From positions 1 through 57,534 of the forward strand of contig JAUYEI010000108.1 in NCBI GenBank assembly GCA_030691385.1: a stretch of 57,534 nucleotides of DNA. The letters run 5' to 3'. The position numbers and the translations under genes are program-made. How positions within the stretch are numbered: the stretch's first letter is position 1; the number at the start of each line of letters is the position of its first letter. The stretch comes from Azonexus sp. (GTDB lineage: Bacteria > Pseudomonadota > Gammaproteobacteria > Burkholderiales > Rhodocyclaceae). Below, one piece after another: positions 7,305-16,014 of this stretch. The notes beneath the pieces are model-generated. The model searched no databases and was not told the DNA's origin. It worked only from the letters and a program-made list of their open reading frames with translations.

Positions 7305-8261
7305 TCACCCGATAAGGGCCTGGCGCAGTGTCGGGCCATTGATGATGCGCGATAGCTTGTCGGCGTACATTGGATCAGTGGCATACCCTGCTTGCTGTAA
7401 ACGTCTAGCAAACTCTGCGCCATCCTGGGAGCCGATCACGCCGGTATAGCGTGGGCTGTTGCGGAGCAAATTGGCATAGTCGCGAAAGCATTCTTCATAG
7501 GATGTATAGGCACGGAAACGTTCAGTCACCTTGGTGGGCTGACCGTCGACATATTCGGTGGTGGCCGCCTCAACGGTATCGCCCGTCCAGTTTTTCCCGG
7601 CCTTGATACCGAACAGGTTGAAACTGCTGTTCCCGTCCGCCTTGCGGATCTCACCCCGTCCCCAGCCACTCTCAAGGGCTGAATGAGCAATTAAAAAAAC
7701 GGGCGGAATTCCGGTTGACCGTGAGGCTTCAACCGCATGCGGCCAGATGCGATTGACAAACTCGCGCGATGAAGCAGGCGCCTCCTGACTGACTGTTGGC
7801 GTCACCGACGCATTGGCGCCATAGGATGCGGAGGCTGGAAGAGCACTCGGCACTGACCGGTGCTGCGAATGGCTCATATCGGAAACGGCAAGCGGCAAAT
7901 CCTTGGCGGCAGCTATTGCCGGCGCCTGAAGTTCGCTCAGCCCCTTCGCCGTCTCCAGATGCCGCCCCAACTGCTGCTCAATCAACCGGGCAAACCCGAC
8001 GCCGCCACGGCTAGAAGCCATGTTGTGCGCCATCTGCTGATCGAGCATGCCGGTATAGAAACGCGACTGATCGCTGTTGAGCATCCCGTCCTGCGGCGTT
8101 GCGTCGCGCATGCTCTTCATGACCATCTGTAGGAAAAGAGCTTCGAATTGCTGCGCCGCAGCCTTCAGGCCTTGTTTCGGATCTTTCTGAAACTGGGCGC
8201 GGATATCCTGCGACCCTTTGACGTCGAAGGCCGCGCGGTTCGGCGTGTCCTGAATTTTCAT
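7305..8261 (-). CDS. flgJ: Flagellar rod assembly muramidase FlgJ
   Basis: FlgJ caps the growing rod in the periplasm and opens the peptidoglycan for it. The 318-residue product is bifunctional. The N-terminal rod-capping domain (residues about 20-110) carries FEALFLQMVMKSMRDATPQ. A Ser/Ala-rich linker follows (about 110-160). The C-terminal glucosaminidase-type domain has HSALESGWGRGEI, including the likely catalytic Glu, and NLFGIKAG. It is the last gene of the continuous flgB-J run; flgK follows after a promoter-containing 60-nt gap. Confidence 0.95.
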   Translation of the reverse strand: MKIQDTPNRAAFDVKGSQDIRAQFQKDPKQGLKAAAQQFEALFLQMVMKSMRDATPQDGMLNSDQSRFYTGMLDQQMAHNMASSRGGVGFARLIEQQLGRHLETAKGLSELQAPAIAAAKDLPLAVSDMSHSQHRSVPSALPASASYGANASVTPTVSQEAPASSREFVNRIWPHAVEASRSTGIPPVFLIAHSALESGWGRGEIRKADGNSSFNLFGIKAGKNWTGDTVEAATTEYVDGQPTKVTERFRAYTSYEECFRDYANLLRNSPRYTGVIGSQDGAEFARRLQQAGYATDPMYADKLSRIINGPTLRQALIG

Positions 8262-8276
8262 CGAACTGAATACCGC

Positions 8277-9371
8277 TCAGATGACTTCGAGTTCGGCGCG
8301 CAAGGCACCGGCTGCCTTCATGGCCTGAAGAATGGCCAGAAGATCCAGCGGATTGGCGCCGAGGGCATTCAGCGCCCTGACCACATCAGCCAGATTGGCC
8401 CCGGCCTTGACGTTCATCAGGCTGCCGTTTGCTTGCGTAACCTGGATGTCAGCCGGCTGCCCGGTTGCCCGGTTGCCGGCATCGACAACCACGGAGAGGC
8501 TGCCATGCGCGACCGCACAGGGATCGAGCGTAACCTTCTGATTCATGACCACCGAACCGGTTCGTGGATTGATGACCACCAACGCACTCCCGACGGCCGG
8601 TTTGACATCCAGACTTTCCAGGCGCCCAAGGAAGGCAACACGCGCATCGATATCATCTGGCGCACGCACCGCAATCCGCCGACCATCGACGGCTCGGGCG
8701 GTCCCTGGCGATATCGCTCGGTTGATCGCCTCGACCATATTTTGCACTGTTCCGAAGTCAGTGTTGGCCAACTCGTAATAGATAAAGCCACCCTGGCCTA
8801 CCGCCGTTGGAACATCGCGTTCGATCGTTGCGCCACCGGGGACTCGTCCCGCCGAAAGGTGGTTAACCGCAATTTTTGAACCGCCGGATGAGGCGCCAAT
8901 ACCGCCAACCAGAACGTTTCCCTGAGCAACGGCATAGACCTGCCCATCGCCCCCTTTCAACTGGGTCATCAGCAGGGTGCCGCCGCGCAGGCTTTTTGCA
9001 TTGCCCATGGACGAAACGGTGATGTCAATGGGCTGACCCGGCTTGGAGAATGGTGGCATGACTGCCGTGACCATGACGGCCGCCACGTTTCTTAACTGGA
9101 GTTTCGTTGCCTGCTCGGTCGTCAAATTGACGCCGAGCTGCGACAGCATGTTGCCCATAGCCTGGGTCGTGAACGGTGTTTGCGTCGTCTGGTCGCCGGT
9201 ATTGTCCAAGCCGACCACGATGCCATAGCCAATCAACTGGTTGTTACGCACCCCTTGAATCGATGCAAGATCCTTGATGCGCTCGGCAAACGCCGACTGG
9301 CCGCAGAGCGGCAGAAGGCAAGCGGCCACAATTGCCGCCTGCCGGTACCAATTGCCGCCAAATGTCTTCAT
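8277..9371 (-). CDS. flgI: Flagellar P-ring protein FlgI
   Basis: The 364-residue periplasmic protein has a Sec signal peptide (cleavage near QSAFA-E) followed by the family signature RIKDLASIQGVRNNQLIGYGIVVGL. The conserved C-terminus is VVRALNALGANPLDLLAILQAMKAAGAL. Subunits form the P-ring around the rod in the peptidoglycan layer; the chaperone FlgA (at 14517) assists. It lies between flgH and flgJ as usual. Confidence 0.97.
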   Translation of the reverse strand: MKTFGGNWYRQAAIVAACLLPLCGQSAFAERIKDLASIQGVRNNQLIGYGIVVGLDNTGDQTTQTPFTTQAMGNMLSQLGVNLTTEQATKLQLRNVAAVMVTAVMPPFSKPGQPIDITVSSMGNAKSLRGGTLLMTQLKGGDGQVYAVAQGNVLVGGIGASSGGSKIAVNHLSAGRVPGGATIERDVPTAVGQGGFIYYELANTDFGTVQNMVEAINRAISPGTARAVDGRRIAVRAPDDIDARVAFLGRLESLDVKPAVGSALVVINPRTGSVVMNQKVTLDPCAVAHGSLSVVVDAGNRATGQPADIQVTQANGSLMNVKAGANLADVVRALNALGANPLDLLAILQAMKAAGALRAELEVI

Positions 9372-9395
9372 GATCCGTCTCCGCCTTAATGTTTC

Positions 9396-10052
9396 CTAGA
9401 ATGGCAAGACATTAAGGAAGAATCGTGCCATCCAGCCCATGATCTGACCTTCGCTAACCTGACCAGCCGATTTGTACTCAATTCGGGCATCCGCCACCTT
9501 CGAAGATTCGATCGAATTCGAAAAATCGACAAAACTCGGGTTGATCACACCAGACACCCGGATAAATTCCTGCTCGTGACCAATAGCCAATTGCTTTTCA
9601 CCGGAAACCAGAAGATTACCGTTGGGCATGACGTCAATGACCGTCACCGTGATGTTGCCGGTGAACGCATTGTTATTTGCTGCCTCGCCCTTGCCACTGA
9701 ACGCGGTTGAACTCGTGGCCCCCAGGTCCATACCCAGCAAGCCCTTGCCAGGCAACCCGGAGAGTGCGCTGACCGACGCTTTTTGGGCGTTCGATTTATC
9801 GACATTGTTGTTCGACTTGGCCGAGGCCGTGGTGCGCTCGGTAATCTTGATCATGATCGTGTCACCGACAAAGCGGGCACGACGGTCTTCAAACAGCGGG
9901 CGGCTATAGGTGGCCTGATAGATCGCACCATTCCCGCTGACCGGCTCCATCCGCATGGCCGGGCGAGCCGACATCGGTTGGTGCACATTGGTCGGCGGCG
10001 TCGTCGCACAAGCGCTTGTCAATACAACAACCAGCAAAGCCAGACGTTTCAT
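9396..10052 (-). CDS. flgH: Flagellar L-ring lipoprotein FlgH
   Basis: The 218-residue product has a lipoprotein signal with lipobox TSAC (Cys15). FlgH signatures follow: GAIYQATYSRPLFEDRRARFVGDTIMIKI, GNLLVSGEKQL and VSGVINPSFVDFSNSIESSKVADARIEY. FlgH forms the L-ring in the outer membrane, where the rod exits. It lies 9 nt downstream of flgG. Confidence 0.97.
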   Translation of the reverse strand: MKRLALLVVVLTSACATTPPTNVHQPMSARPAMRMEPVSGNGAIYQATYSRPLFEDRRARFVGDTIMIKITERTTASAKSNNNVDKSNAQKASVSALSGLPGKGLLGMDLGATSSTAFSGKGEAANNNAFTGNITVTVIDVMPNGNLLVSGEKQLAIGHEQEFIRVSGVINPSFVDFSNSIESSKVADARIEYKSAGQVSEGQIMGWMARFFLNVLPF

Positions 10053-10061
10053 GATTTCACC

Positions 10062-10844
10062 TCATATCTGGGTCAAACGTCCGAGCATTGCATCGGAGAC
10101 CGAAACCACCTTCGAGTTCAGTTCATATGCGCGCTGGGTCTGGATCATGGTGACAAGCTCTTCGGCGACGTTGACGTTGGAGGTTTCTACGTAACCCTGA
10201 TTGGTCACCCCTGCACCATTGGTTCCCGGCGTATTGGGCGTTGGCGTTCCGCTCGCCGCAGTTTCCAGGAACAGATTCTGACCGATCGCCTGCAAGCCGC
10301 CGTTGTTGACAAAGGTTGCTAGCTGAATAGAACCGATCTGGGTCGCCGCCGCCGTTCCGGCCTGAGTGACGGTCACGGTGCCGTCAGTGCCGATCGAGAC
10401 TGAAAGTGCGTTCGCAGGAATCGTGACGTTAGGTTGCAGAGGGTAGCCATTCGTGGTAACGATCTGTCCCTGATTGTCTCTCTGAAAGGAGCCGTCTCGC
10501 GTATACCCTGTCGTTCCATCCGGTAGAAGAATCTGGAAGAAACCGCTCCCCTGAACAGCCACATCCAGCGTATTGTCCGTTTTCTGAAGATTGCCCTGGG
10601 TATATAGGCGAGCCGTTGCCACCGGGCGTGCTCCAGCCCCTAACTGCAATCCGGTCGGAATCTGCGATTGCTGTGACGATTGTGCGCCAGGCTGACGCAG
10701 GTTCTGATAAAGCAGGTCCTCAAAGACCGCCCGGGAACGCTTGAACCCGTTCGTTCCGACATTAGCCAGATTATTGGCAATGACATCGAGTTGGGTTTGC
10801 TGGGCATCAAGGCCGGTTCGGGCTATCCACAGAGAACGGATCAT
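10062..10844 (-). CDS. flgG: Flagellar distal rod protein FlgG
   Basis: The 260-residue product has the rod/hook family N-terminus [39 protein letters not shown] and C-terminus [36 protein letters not shown]. It also has the FlgG-type central [23 protein letters not shown]. It forms the distal rod that joins the hook. Length is the standard 260. Confidence 0.97.
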   Translation of the reverse strand: MIRSLWIARTGLDAQQTQLDVIANNLANVGTNGFKRSRAVFEDLLYQNLRQPGAQSSQQSQIPTGLQLGAGARPVATARLYTQGNLQKTDNTLDVAVQGSGFFQILLPDGTTGYTRDGSFQRDNQGQIVTTNGYPLQPNVTIPANALSVSIGTDGTVTVTQAGTAAATQIGSIQLATFVNNGGLQAIGQNLFLETAASGTPTPNTPGTNGAGVTNQGYVETSNVNVAEELVTMIQTQRAYELNSKVVSVSDAMLGRLTQI

Positions 10845-10856
10845 GGCTAAGTCCTA

Positions 10857-11600
10857 TCAGGAATTCAATGAAAGCAGTTGATCAGCACGCTGGGCATTGG
10901 TATCTGCCGTCTGCAGCATCTTGATCTGCATTTCGAACTGGCGCGAGAGGCTGATCAGGTTGACCATCGCATCCGTCACATTGACGTTACTGCCTTCCAG
11001 GGCGCCCGAAGCAACACGAACCGTTGCATCCGCTTCCGCGGGCTGGCCGCTGCGCAGGCGAAACAGGCCATCGGTACCGCGTACGAGATTCGCCTCCTGG
11101 GGGTTCACCAACTTGAGGCGTCCGATCGCGTTGGCATTGTTCGGGGTACCGAAACGGGGCACCGCGGAGACAGTCCCGTCGGGGGCAATTTCGATATTGT
11201 TGTCGGGTGGCACGTTGATCGGACCACCATCGCCAACCACCGGGTAACCACCCTTGGTCTGCAGCAATCCGGTCACGTTAACGTCCAGACTGCCGGCCCG
11301 AGTGTAGGCCTCGCTGCCATCCGGCATCTGCACTGCCAGCCAGCCACGCCCCTGAACTGATACGTCCAGGTTGCGGCCGGTAAACATCACAGGGCCCGCA
11401 TCGAAAACATCACTTACGGATGCGTCGACCACAAACGCCCGCGTCGGCATGGCATTACTCAGGACCGGCACCGCCCGGAAGCGGTGCTCCTGCGCCTTGA
11501 AGCCGACCGTGCTGGCGTTGGCGAGGTTGTTGGCAGTGCCGGCCTGCTGCATAAAAACATGCTTGGCGCCGGTCATCGCGGTGTAGATCAAACGATCCAT
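10857..11600 (-). CDS. flgF: Flagellar proximal rod protein FlgF
   Basis: The 247-residue product starts MDRLIYTAMTGAKHVFMQQAGTANNLANASTVGFKAQEHRFRA. The HVFMQQA version of the N-terminal rod helix separates FlgF from FlgG. Further support is QGRGWLAVQMPDGSEAYTRAGSLDV and the C-terminal NVTDAMVNLISLSRQFEMQIKML. It is a proximal rod subunit. It sits 12 nt upstream of flgG and 28 nt downstream of flgE. Confidence 0.96.
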   Translation of the reverse strand: MDRLIYTAMTGAKHVFMQQAGTANNLANASTVGFKAQEHRFRAVPVLSNAMPTRAFVVDASVSDVFDAGPVMFTGRNLDVSVQGRGWLAVQMPDGSEAYTRAGSLDVNVTGLLQTKGGYPVVGDGGPINVPPDNNIEIAPDGTVSAVPRFGTPNNANAIGRLKLVNPQEANLVRGTDGLFRLRSGQPAEADATVRVASGALEGSNVNVTDAMVNLISLSRQFEMQIKMLQTADTNAQRADQLLSLNS

Positions 11601-11628
11601 GATGCGTTTTCCGAGGGATCAGCAGCTA

Positions 11629-12885
11629 TTAACGGATATTGACCAGGGTCTGCAACACCTGATCCTGAGTCTTGATTGACTGCGCGCTCGCCTGATAATT
11701 ACGCTGCTGGACGATCAGGTTGACCAGTTCCGCTGTCAGATCGACGTTTGACTCTTCGATAGCCGATGCCTGCAGCCCACCGAAAATACCGGCATTCGGA
11801 TTACCCGGTGTCGGCTGACCGGAATCCGCCGTTTCCGACCACTGGTTGTTACCGATCGAGGAAAGACCATTCGGGTTGCGGAAATTGAACAGGGCGACCT
11901 GACCAATATCTCTAGTCTGACCATTGTCGTAACGCGCCTGGACAATGCCATCCTTGGAAACGCTGATCCCCGCCAGATTACCAGGAGCAAAACCATCCTG
12001 AGTCAGGTCATTGACAGCGAACGGGCTGCCAAATTGGGTCATGCTGCCCACATTAACCGCGAATGACAGCGGATCAGCCCCAGTCGTAACCGCAAAACTT
12101 TGCGGCAAAGTCGCCGGTGCAGAAGGAGAGGTCAAGACACCAGAAGAGGAAAATGTCAGAATCTGAGGTGCCGTCGTGGCAGGATTTACTGCGGCCCCGT
12201 CAAGCGTAGTGTAAACACTCCAAGTATTCGAAGTGTTCACCGGTGGCGCCCCGGTGTGATCACCCTTCAAGAAATAGTAGGAAAGGGTATGCGGGTTACC
12301 CAGAGAGTCGTACACCGTCATCGCTGTTGAACTGTTGTAGGTATTTGGATTGCTGATATCAAGCGGCGAGATAGTCGGTAGCGTTTGACGCGAATCCAGG
12401 TTAGCCGTGACGCTCGCGCTCGATGTCGGATTAGGCGTACCGGTGACGAAATCTACTTTGAGCTGATCAGTCGGCGGCTGTTGCGGAATGCTACCCGTTG
12501 AGTCAGCAAGAACACCGAGCAGTTTTCGATTTTGGTCATTGATAATAAAGCCATCTTTGTCCAGATGAAACTGACCATTTCTGGTGTAGCTCGTACTTCC
12601 GTTCTGCGACATCCCGAAAAAACCCGTGCCGTTAATCGCAATATCCAGCGGGTTATTGGTCGACGTGATATTGCCCTGCGTATATTGCTGCATCACCGCA
12701 CCCAGCGTCGAGCCAATACCGATCTGCGAACCGCCGCCGCCCTGAAGGGAAGCGCCATAGACGTCAGCGAAGTGAGTGGCCGAGGACTTGAAACCAACCG
12801 TCGATGCATTGGCAATATTATTGCTGGCAACGTCCAGCGCCTTGGAGGAGGAATTCAGACCGCTCAAACCTTGTTGGAATGCCAT
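11629..12885 (-). CDS. flgE: Flagellar hook protein FlgE
   Basis: The 418-residue product carries the hook N-terminus MAFQQGLSGLNSSSKALDVASNNIANASTVGFKSS and GTGFFGMSQNGSTSYTRNGQF. A hook-specific middle domain with YDSLGNPHTLSYYF follows, and the C-terminus is SNVDLTAELVNLIVQQRNYQASAQSIKTQDQVL. It polymerises on the FlgD cap into the universal-joint hook. Length is close to the enteric protein (402). Confidence 0.97.
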   Translation of the reverse strand: MAFQQGLSGLNSSSKALDVASNNIANASTVGFKSSATHFADVYGASLQGGGGSQIGIGSTLGAVMQQYTQGNITSTNNPLDIAINGTGFFGMSQNGSTSYTRNGQFHLDKDGFIINDQNRKLLGVLADSTGSIPQQPPTDQLKVDFVTGTPNPTSSASVTANLDSRQTLPTISPLDISNPNTYNSSTAMTVYDSLGNPHTLSYYFLKGDHTGAPPVNTSNTWSVYTTLDGAAVNPATTAPQILTFSSSGVLTSPSAPATLPQSFAVTTGADPLSFAVNVGSMTQFGSPFAVNDLTQDGFAPGNLAGISVSKDGIVQARYDNGQTRDIGQVALFNFRNPNGLSSIGNNQWSETADSGQPTPGNPNAGIFGGLQASAIEESNVDLTAELVNLIVQQRNYQASAQSIKTQDQVLQTLVNIR

Positions 12886-12906
12886 GATGTGCTCCTTGAT
12901 TCAATC

Positions 12907-13578
12907 TCAGTAAATCTGTTCGACTGCACTGAAATCAACCAGGCCAGTGCCCGGGATTTCTAGCTGGAAGCCGTTCTGCCCTCTTACGAGAGCAGATACC
13001 GTGCCAACTTCCAGCGCCGTCGACGCCACCTTGTTCGCACCCTGGGTAGCCTGCACCGAGAACTGGTAAATGCCATTCCCCACACGGGTTCCGTCAGCAC
13101 TCTTGCCATCCCAGACAAAATTGATCACCCCTGCCTTTTGCGCACCAAGGTCTTGCTGCGCCACCTTCACACCCTTAGCGTCGCTAATGATGAGGCTGAC
13201 CTTGTCTGCCTCACCGGCCAGCTTAACCCCGCCCAGCGCACCGTTATCCCCCAGCGGCAGGGAATTGCCGGCGGCAAGGACATTTTTGCCGACCAGCGAC
13301 GAGGACTGCATGGAGAGCGCGTCGCTGTAGGAGGTGAGCAGCTTTTGCATGGTCGCGTTCAGGCTGTCGATACCCTTGACAGTATTGATCTGCGCCAACT
13401 GGCTGGTGATTTCCGCGTTATCCATGGGATTGAGCGGATCCTGATTCTGCATCTGGGTAACCAGCATGGTCAAAAAGCGATCGCCTAGCTGATCGGCCGA
13501 GCTTGTCGTTGAACTCTTGTTTTCCGAAAGTTGCTGTAAAACCGTGTTGACCGTAGGAGTACTAGTAACGCCACTCAT
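12907..13578 (-). CDS. flgD: Flagellar hook-capping protein FlgD
   Basis: The 223-residue product has the N-terminal FlgD signature DRFLTMLVTQMQNQDPLNPMDNAEITSQLAQ. A FlgD/Ig-like C-terminal half follows (FVWDGKSADGTRVGNGIYQFSVQA). It caps the growing hook and is required for FlgE polymerisation. It lies between flgC and flgE. Confidence 0.96.
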   Translation of the reverse strand: MSGVTSTPTVNTVLQQLSENKSSTTSSADQLGDRFLTMLVTQMQNQDPLNPMDNAEITSQLAQINTVKGIDSLNATMQKLLTSYSDALSMQSSSLVGKNVLAAGNSLPLGDNGALGGVKLAGEADKVSLIISDAKGVKVAQQDLGAQKAGVINFVWDGKSADGTRVGNGIYQFSVQATQGANKVASTALEVGTVSALVRGQNGFQLEIPGTGLVDFSAVEQIY

Positions 13579-13589
13579 GATTCGTTTCC

Positions 13590-14000
13590 TTATTGACCGA
13601 TCTGCAGCGTGCGCAGCATCATGGTTTTTGCGGTATTCATGACCTCGACGTTCGTCTGATACGATCGCGAGGCGGAAATCATGTTGGTCATTTCTTCGAC
13701 CACATTGACATTCGGGAAGGCAACGTAGCCTTTTTCATCAGCAGCAGGATTCCTGGGGTCATACACGACGCGAGGGGGAGAGGCATCATCGACCACTTGA
13801 CGGACACGAACGCCTTTGGAGATATCGCCGGCACCGCCCATCGGCGTGGCCTCGAACACCACCTGCTTGGCCTTGTAGGGCCTTCCGTCCGATGACACGA
13901 TACTGTCCGCATTGGCCAGATTGGAAGCCACCGCATTGAGGCGCATCGACTGCGCAGTCATGGCGCTCGAGGACACCTGAAATACATTAAACAGGCTCAT
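13590..14000 (-). CDS. flgC: Flagellar proximal rod protein FlgC
   Basis: The 136-residue product has the FlgC pattern MSLFNVFQVSSSAMTAQSMRLNAVASNLANADS and the C-terminal VNVVEEMTNMISASRSYQTNVEVMNTAKTMMLRTL. It is a rod subunit between FlgB and FlgF/G. It starts 11 nt after flgB. Confidence 0.97.
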   Translation of the reverse strand: MSLFNVFQVSSSAMTAQSMRLNAVASNLANADSIVSSDGRPYKAKQVVFEATPMGGAGDISKGVRVRQVVDDASPPRVVYDPRNPAADEKGYVAFPNVNVVEEMTNMISASRSYQTNVEVMNTAKTMMLRTLQIGQ

Positions 14001-14011
14001 TCAATCTCTCC

Positions 14012-14422
14012 TTAGCTTTGGGTGGAACTCATAGCACTACGCAAGCCCTGGAACTTGTTGCTAATCAATTGCGTAAGAATCTGGTACTGGAGGGCGTTAT
14101 CCGTGATCTGGGTGCGCTCGACATCCATATCGACCGTGTTGCCATCAACAGCAGACTGAGTCTCGGTGCGATACTGCAAGGCACCAGGGCCACTCGCTCG
14201 ATTGCCCACTTGATGTGCGCCAGAGGTAAGCGCCATGCTCAACGAACCCGTATCGGCACGGCCAGCCAGTGCATTCTGCATGGCTGACTTGAAATCAATA
14301 TCGCGAGCCTTGAAATTCGGCGTATCAGCATTGGCGATATTCGATGCCAGCACCTGATGACGCTGCGTACGCAAATCGAGAGCCTTGCTTAGAACCGAGA
14401 AGTTTTGCGCGATATTTGCCAT
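14012..14422 (-). CDS. flgB: Flagellar proximal rod protein FlgB
   Basis: The 136-residue rod protein has NFSVLSKALDLRTQRHQVLASNIANADTPNFKARDIDF at the N-terminus and MDVERTQITDNALQYQILTQLISNKFQGLRSAM at the C-terminus. I place the start at ATG 14422 because GGAGG lies 5 nt before it. An ATG five codons upstream at 14437 lacks a ribosome site. It is the first gene of the flgBCDEFGHIJ operon, behind a sigma-54-type promoter. Confidence 0.96.
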   Translation of the reverse strand: MANIAQNFSVLSKALDLRTQRHQVLASNIANADTPNFKARDIDFKSAMQNALAGRADTGSLSMALTSGAHQVGNRASGPGALQYRTETQSAVDGNTVDMDVERTQITDNALQYQILTQLISNKFQGLRSAMSSTQS

Positions 14423-14452
14423 GGTCGCCTCCAACATTTGTTAAATCATAAA

Positions 14453-14469
14453 AAGCACACTTCATGCCA
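14453..14469 (-). promoter_or_regulatory. Sigma-54-type promoter for the flgB operon
   Basis: On the minus strand the sequence is TGGCATGAAGTGTGCTT, against consensus TGGCACG-N4-TTGCW. The invariant GG (-24) and GC (-12) are exactly spaced, with two mismatches. The predicted start lies about 20 nt upstream of the flgB ATG, leaving room for its GGAGG. This resembles FleQ-type control of hook-basal body genes in other bacteria; the activator is not in the window. Confidence 0.62.
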
Positions 14470-14516
14470 TGGCGAAATTGATACGCGGTAACGATCCGAT
14501 AGGGCAAAATGCGCAC

Positions 14517-15194
14517 ATGCCCATGCGTCTCCTCGCCCTGTTTTGCTTGCTCCCCCACTCTCTGCCCGCCCTTGCGGCAGACTTGGCAACGATTCTTGAT
14601 ACAGCCGAACAACATATTCGCCTGCAAACTAAAAGTCTTGCCGGCAAAACGACGATCACGATGGGGCAGTTCGATGCCAGCAGACTTGCCCCCTGCTCAG
14701 CACTCGAGGCGTTTACACCGCAAGGCAGCAAAATCGTCGGCCGAACCCACATCGGCGTCCGTTGCTTGTCACCAAATAGCTGGACCGTTCTAGTACCGGC
14801 TCAAATTGCCGTAGCCGGCAACTATGTCACGACCAGCCGACCATTAATTGCCGGTCAGGTGATCAGCGAATCAGATCTGGTCACACTCAGTGGCGACGTC
14901 TCCCATTTGCCGGCCGGCGTGGCCAGCGATCCATCAGGCGTCGTCGGCAAGACACTTCGCAACTCGCTAGGCGCTGGCCAGACCATACGTTTCGATCAGT
15001 TAATGGCTCCAATCGTAATTCGCCAAGGCCAGACAGTAAGGGTCATATCGAAAGGCAGTGGATTCTCGGTCAGTGCCGAAGGCAAGGCTATCAACAATGC
15101 CACTCTTGGCCAGCCAGCACAGATTCGCATGAACTCTGGCCAGACAATATCTGGCACAGCGCGTGCTGATGGCAGTGTAGAAATAGATTTTTAA
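14517..15194 (+). CDS. flgA: Flagellar P-ring assembly chaperone FlgA
   Basis: The product is about 225 residues and starts with a Sec signal peptide (MPMRLLALFCLLPHSLPALAA). It has the SAF/FlgA C-terminal domain: VTTSRPLIAGQVISESDLV, SLGAGQTIRFDQL, IRQGQTVRVISKGSGFSVSAEGKAINNATLGQPAQIRM. FlgA is a periplasmic chaperone that helps FlgI form the P-ring. An in-frame ATG at 14469 would add a hydrophilic tail before the signal, so 14517 (or 14523) is preferred. The gene is transcribed away from the flgB operon, and flgMN follow. Confidence 0.9.
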   Translation: MPMRLLALFCLLPHSLPALAADLATILDTAEQHIRLQTKSLAGKTTITMGQFDASRLAPCSALEAFTPQGSKIVGRTHIGVRCLSPNSWTVLVPAQIAVAGNYVTTSRPLIAGQVISESDLVTLSGDVSHLPAGVASDPSGVVGKTLRNSLGAGQTIRFDQLMAPIVIRQGQTVRVISKGSGFSVSAEGKAINNATLGQPAQIRMNSGQTISGTARADGSVEIDF

Positions 15195-15196
15195 GC

Positions 15197-15223
15197 TAAA
15201 GTTTCGGCGTTGACGGCCGATAT
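15197..15223 (+). promoter_or_regulatory. Sigma-28 (FliA) promoter for flgMN
   Basis: TAAA-N15-GCCGATAT matches the sigma-28 consensus TAAA-N15-GCCGATAA with a single mismatch and the exact spacer. The predicted start is about 28 nt before the flgM ATG. It gives the familiar feedback in which FliA transcribes its own anti-sigma factor. Confidence 0.85.
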
Positions 15224-15258
15224 ACCGTCTGAGATCAAAAAGTATTGCGAGCTACATC

Positions 15259-15537
15259 ATGAAAATCGACAGCACATACAATCCTGCCACGACGCAGATC
15301 GCCTCCCGCCCAGTCGCTCGCCCATTGAACGAAGCGTCATCAAACGCTGAATCGGTGAGTCTGAGCCAACTGGCCAGCACCTTGCAGGGCACCGAGAGGC
15401 CGCCGGTTAACGCGGCGCGTATTCAGGAAATCAAAGATGCCATTGCCCAAGGCCATTTCAAGGTTAATCCAGAGGCGATTGCTGATGGATTGATTCAATC
15501 CGCCCGCGACTTGCTTGATTCCCAGCGTAAGGCTTGA
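15259..15537 (+). CDS. flgM: Anti-sigma-28 factor FlgM
   Basis: The 92-residue product has a disordered N-terminal half. The conserved FlgM C-terminus is NAARIQEIKDAIAQGHFKVNPEAIADGLIQSARDLL, the region that wraps sigma-28. FlgM holds FliA inactive until it is exported through the completed hook. Its TGA overlaps the flgN ATG by one base. Confidence 0.95.
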   Translation: MKIDSTYNPATTQIASRPVARPLNEASSNAESVSLSQLASTLQGTERPPVNAARIQEIKDAIAQGHFKVNPEAIADGLIQSARDLLDSQRKA

Positions 15538-15995
15538 TGACCATAGTTGCAAAGCTGTTGAAGCGTGAGACCGAACTGGTCGCACGCTTCCGAAATACGC
15601 TTTTGCGCGAACAGGAAATTCTGCGCTCAGGCAAATCAGATGGCTTGGCTGAAATAAACGCTGGAAAGCTCTCGCTCGTTGATAGCCTGAATCTAGCAGG
15701 CGCCGAGCGCGCTCGCACTCTTTCATCAAGCGATGAAGCCACTATCGACATGCAAGCATGGTTTTCGGCTCATCCATCGGAAATAGAGGCAGTTGAGCTT
15801 TGGATGGGCTTGCTGGAAACTGCGCGTGAAGCGCGTGCCATAAATGAGTTAAACGGCAACTTGATTAACGTGCTTCATCAGAAAACCAGTGATGCGCTTT
15901 CCATTCTGACGCAGGGCAAAGCTGACCAATCGCTGTACAGCAGCAATGGCCAGGCATCCCTGAGTACAGGCAGTCGAATCATCGATTCGGCCTGA
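15537..15995 (+). CDS. flgN: Flagellar export chaperone FlgN
   Basis: The 152-residue mostly helical product fits the FlgN chaperone family. It has an N-terminal amphipathic helix (LLKRETELVARFRNTLLREQEIL) and a C-terminal helical region NELNGNLINVLHQKTSDALSILTQG, with a polar Ser/Gly tail. FlgN escorts FlgK and FlgL to the export gate, which suits its coupling to flgM. I use ATG 15537 (TGATG overlap); a TTG one codon earlier is less likely. Confidence 0.87.
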   Translation: MTIVAKLLKRETELVARFRNTLLREQEILRSGKSDGLAEINAGKLSLVDSLNLAGAERARTLSSSDEATIDMQAWFSAHPSEIEAVELWMGLLETAREARAINELNGNLINVLHQKTSDALSILTQGKADQSLYSSNGQASLSTGSRIIDSA

Positions 15996-16014
15996 CCCAC
16001 CACACTCGAGCAGA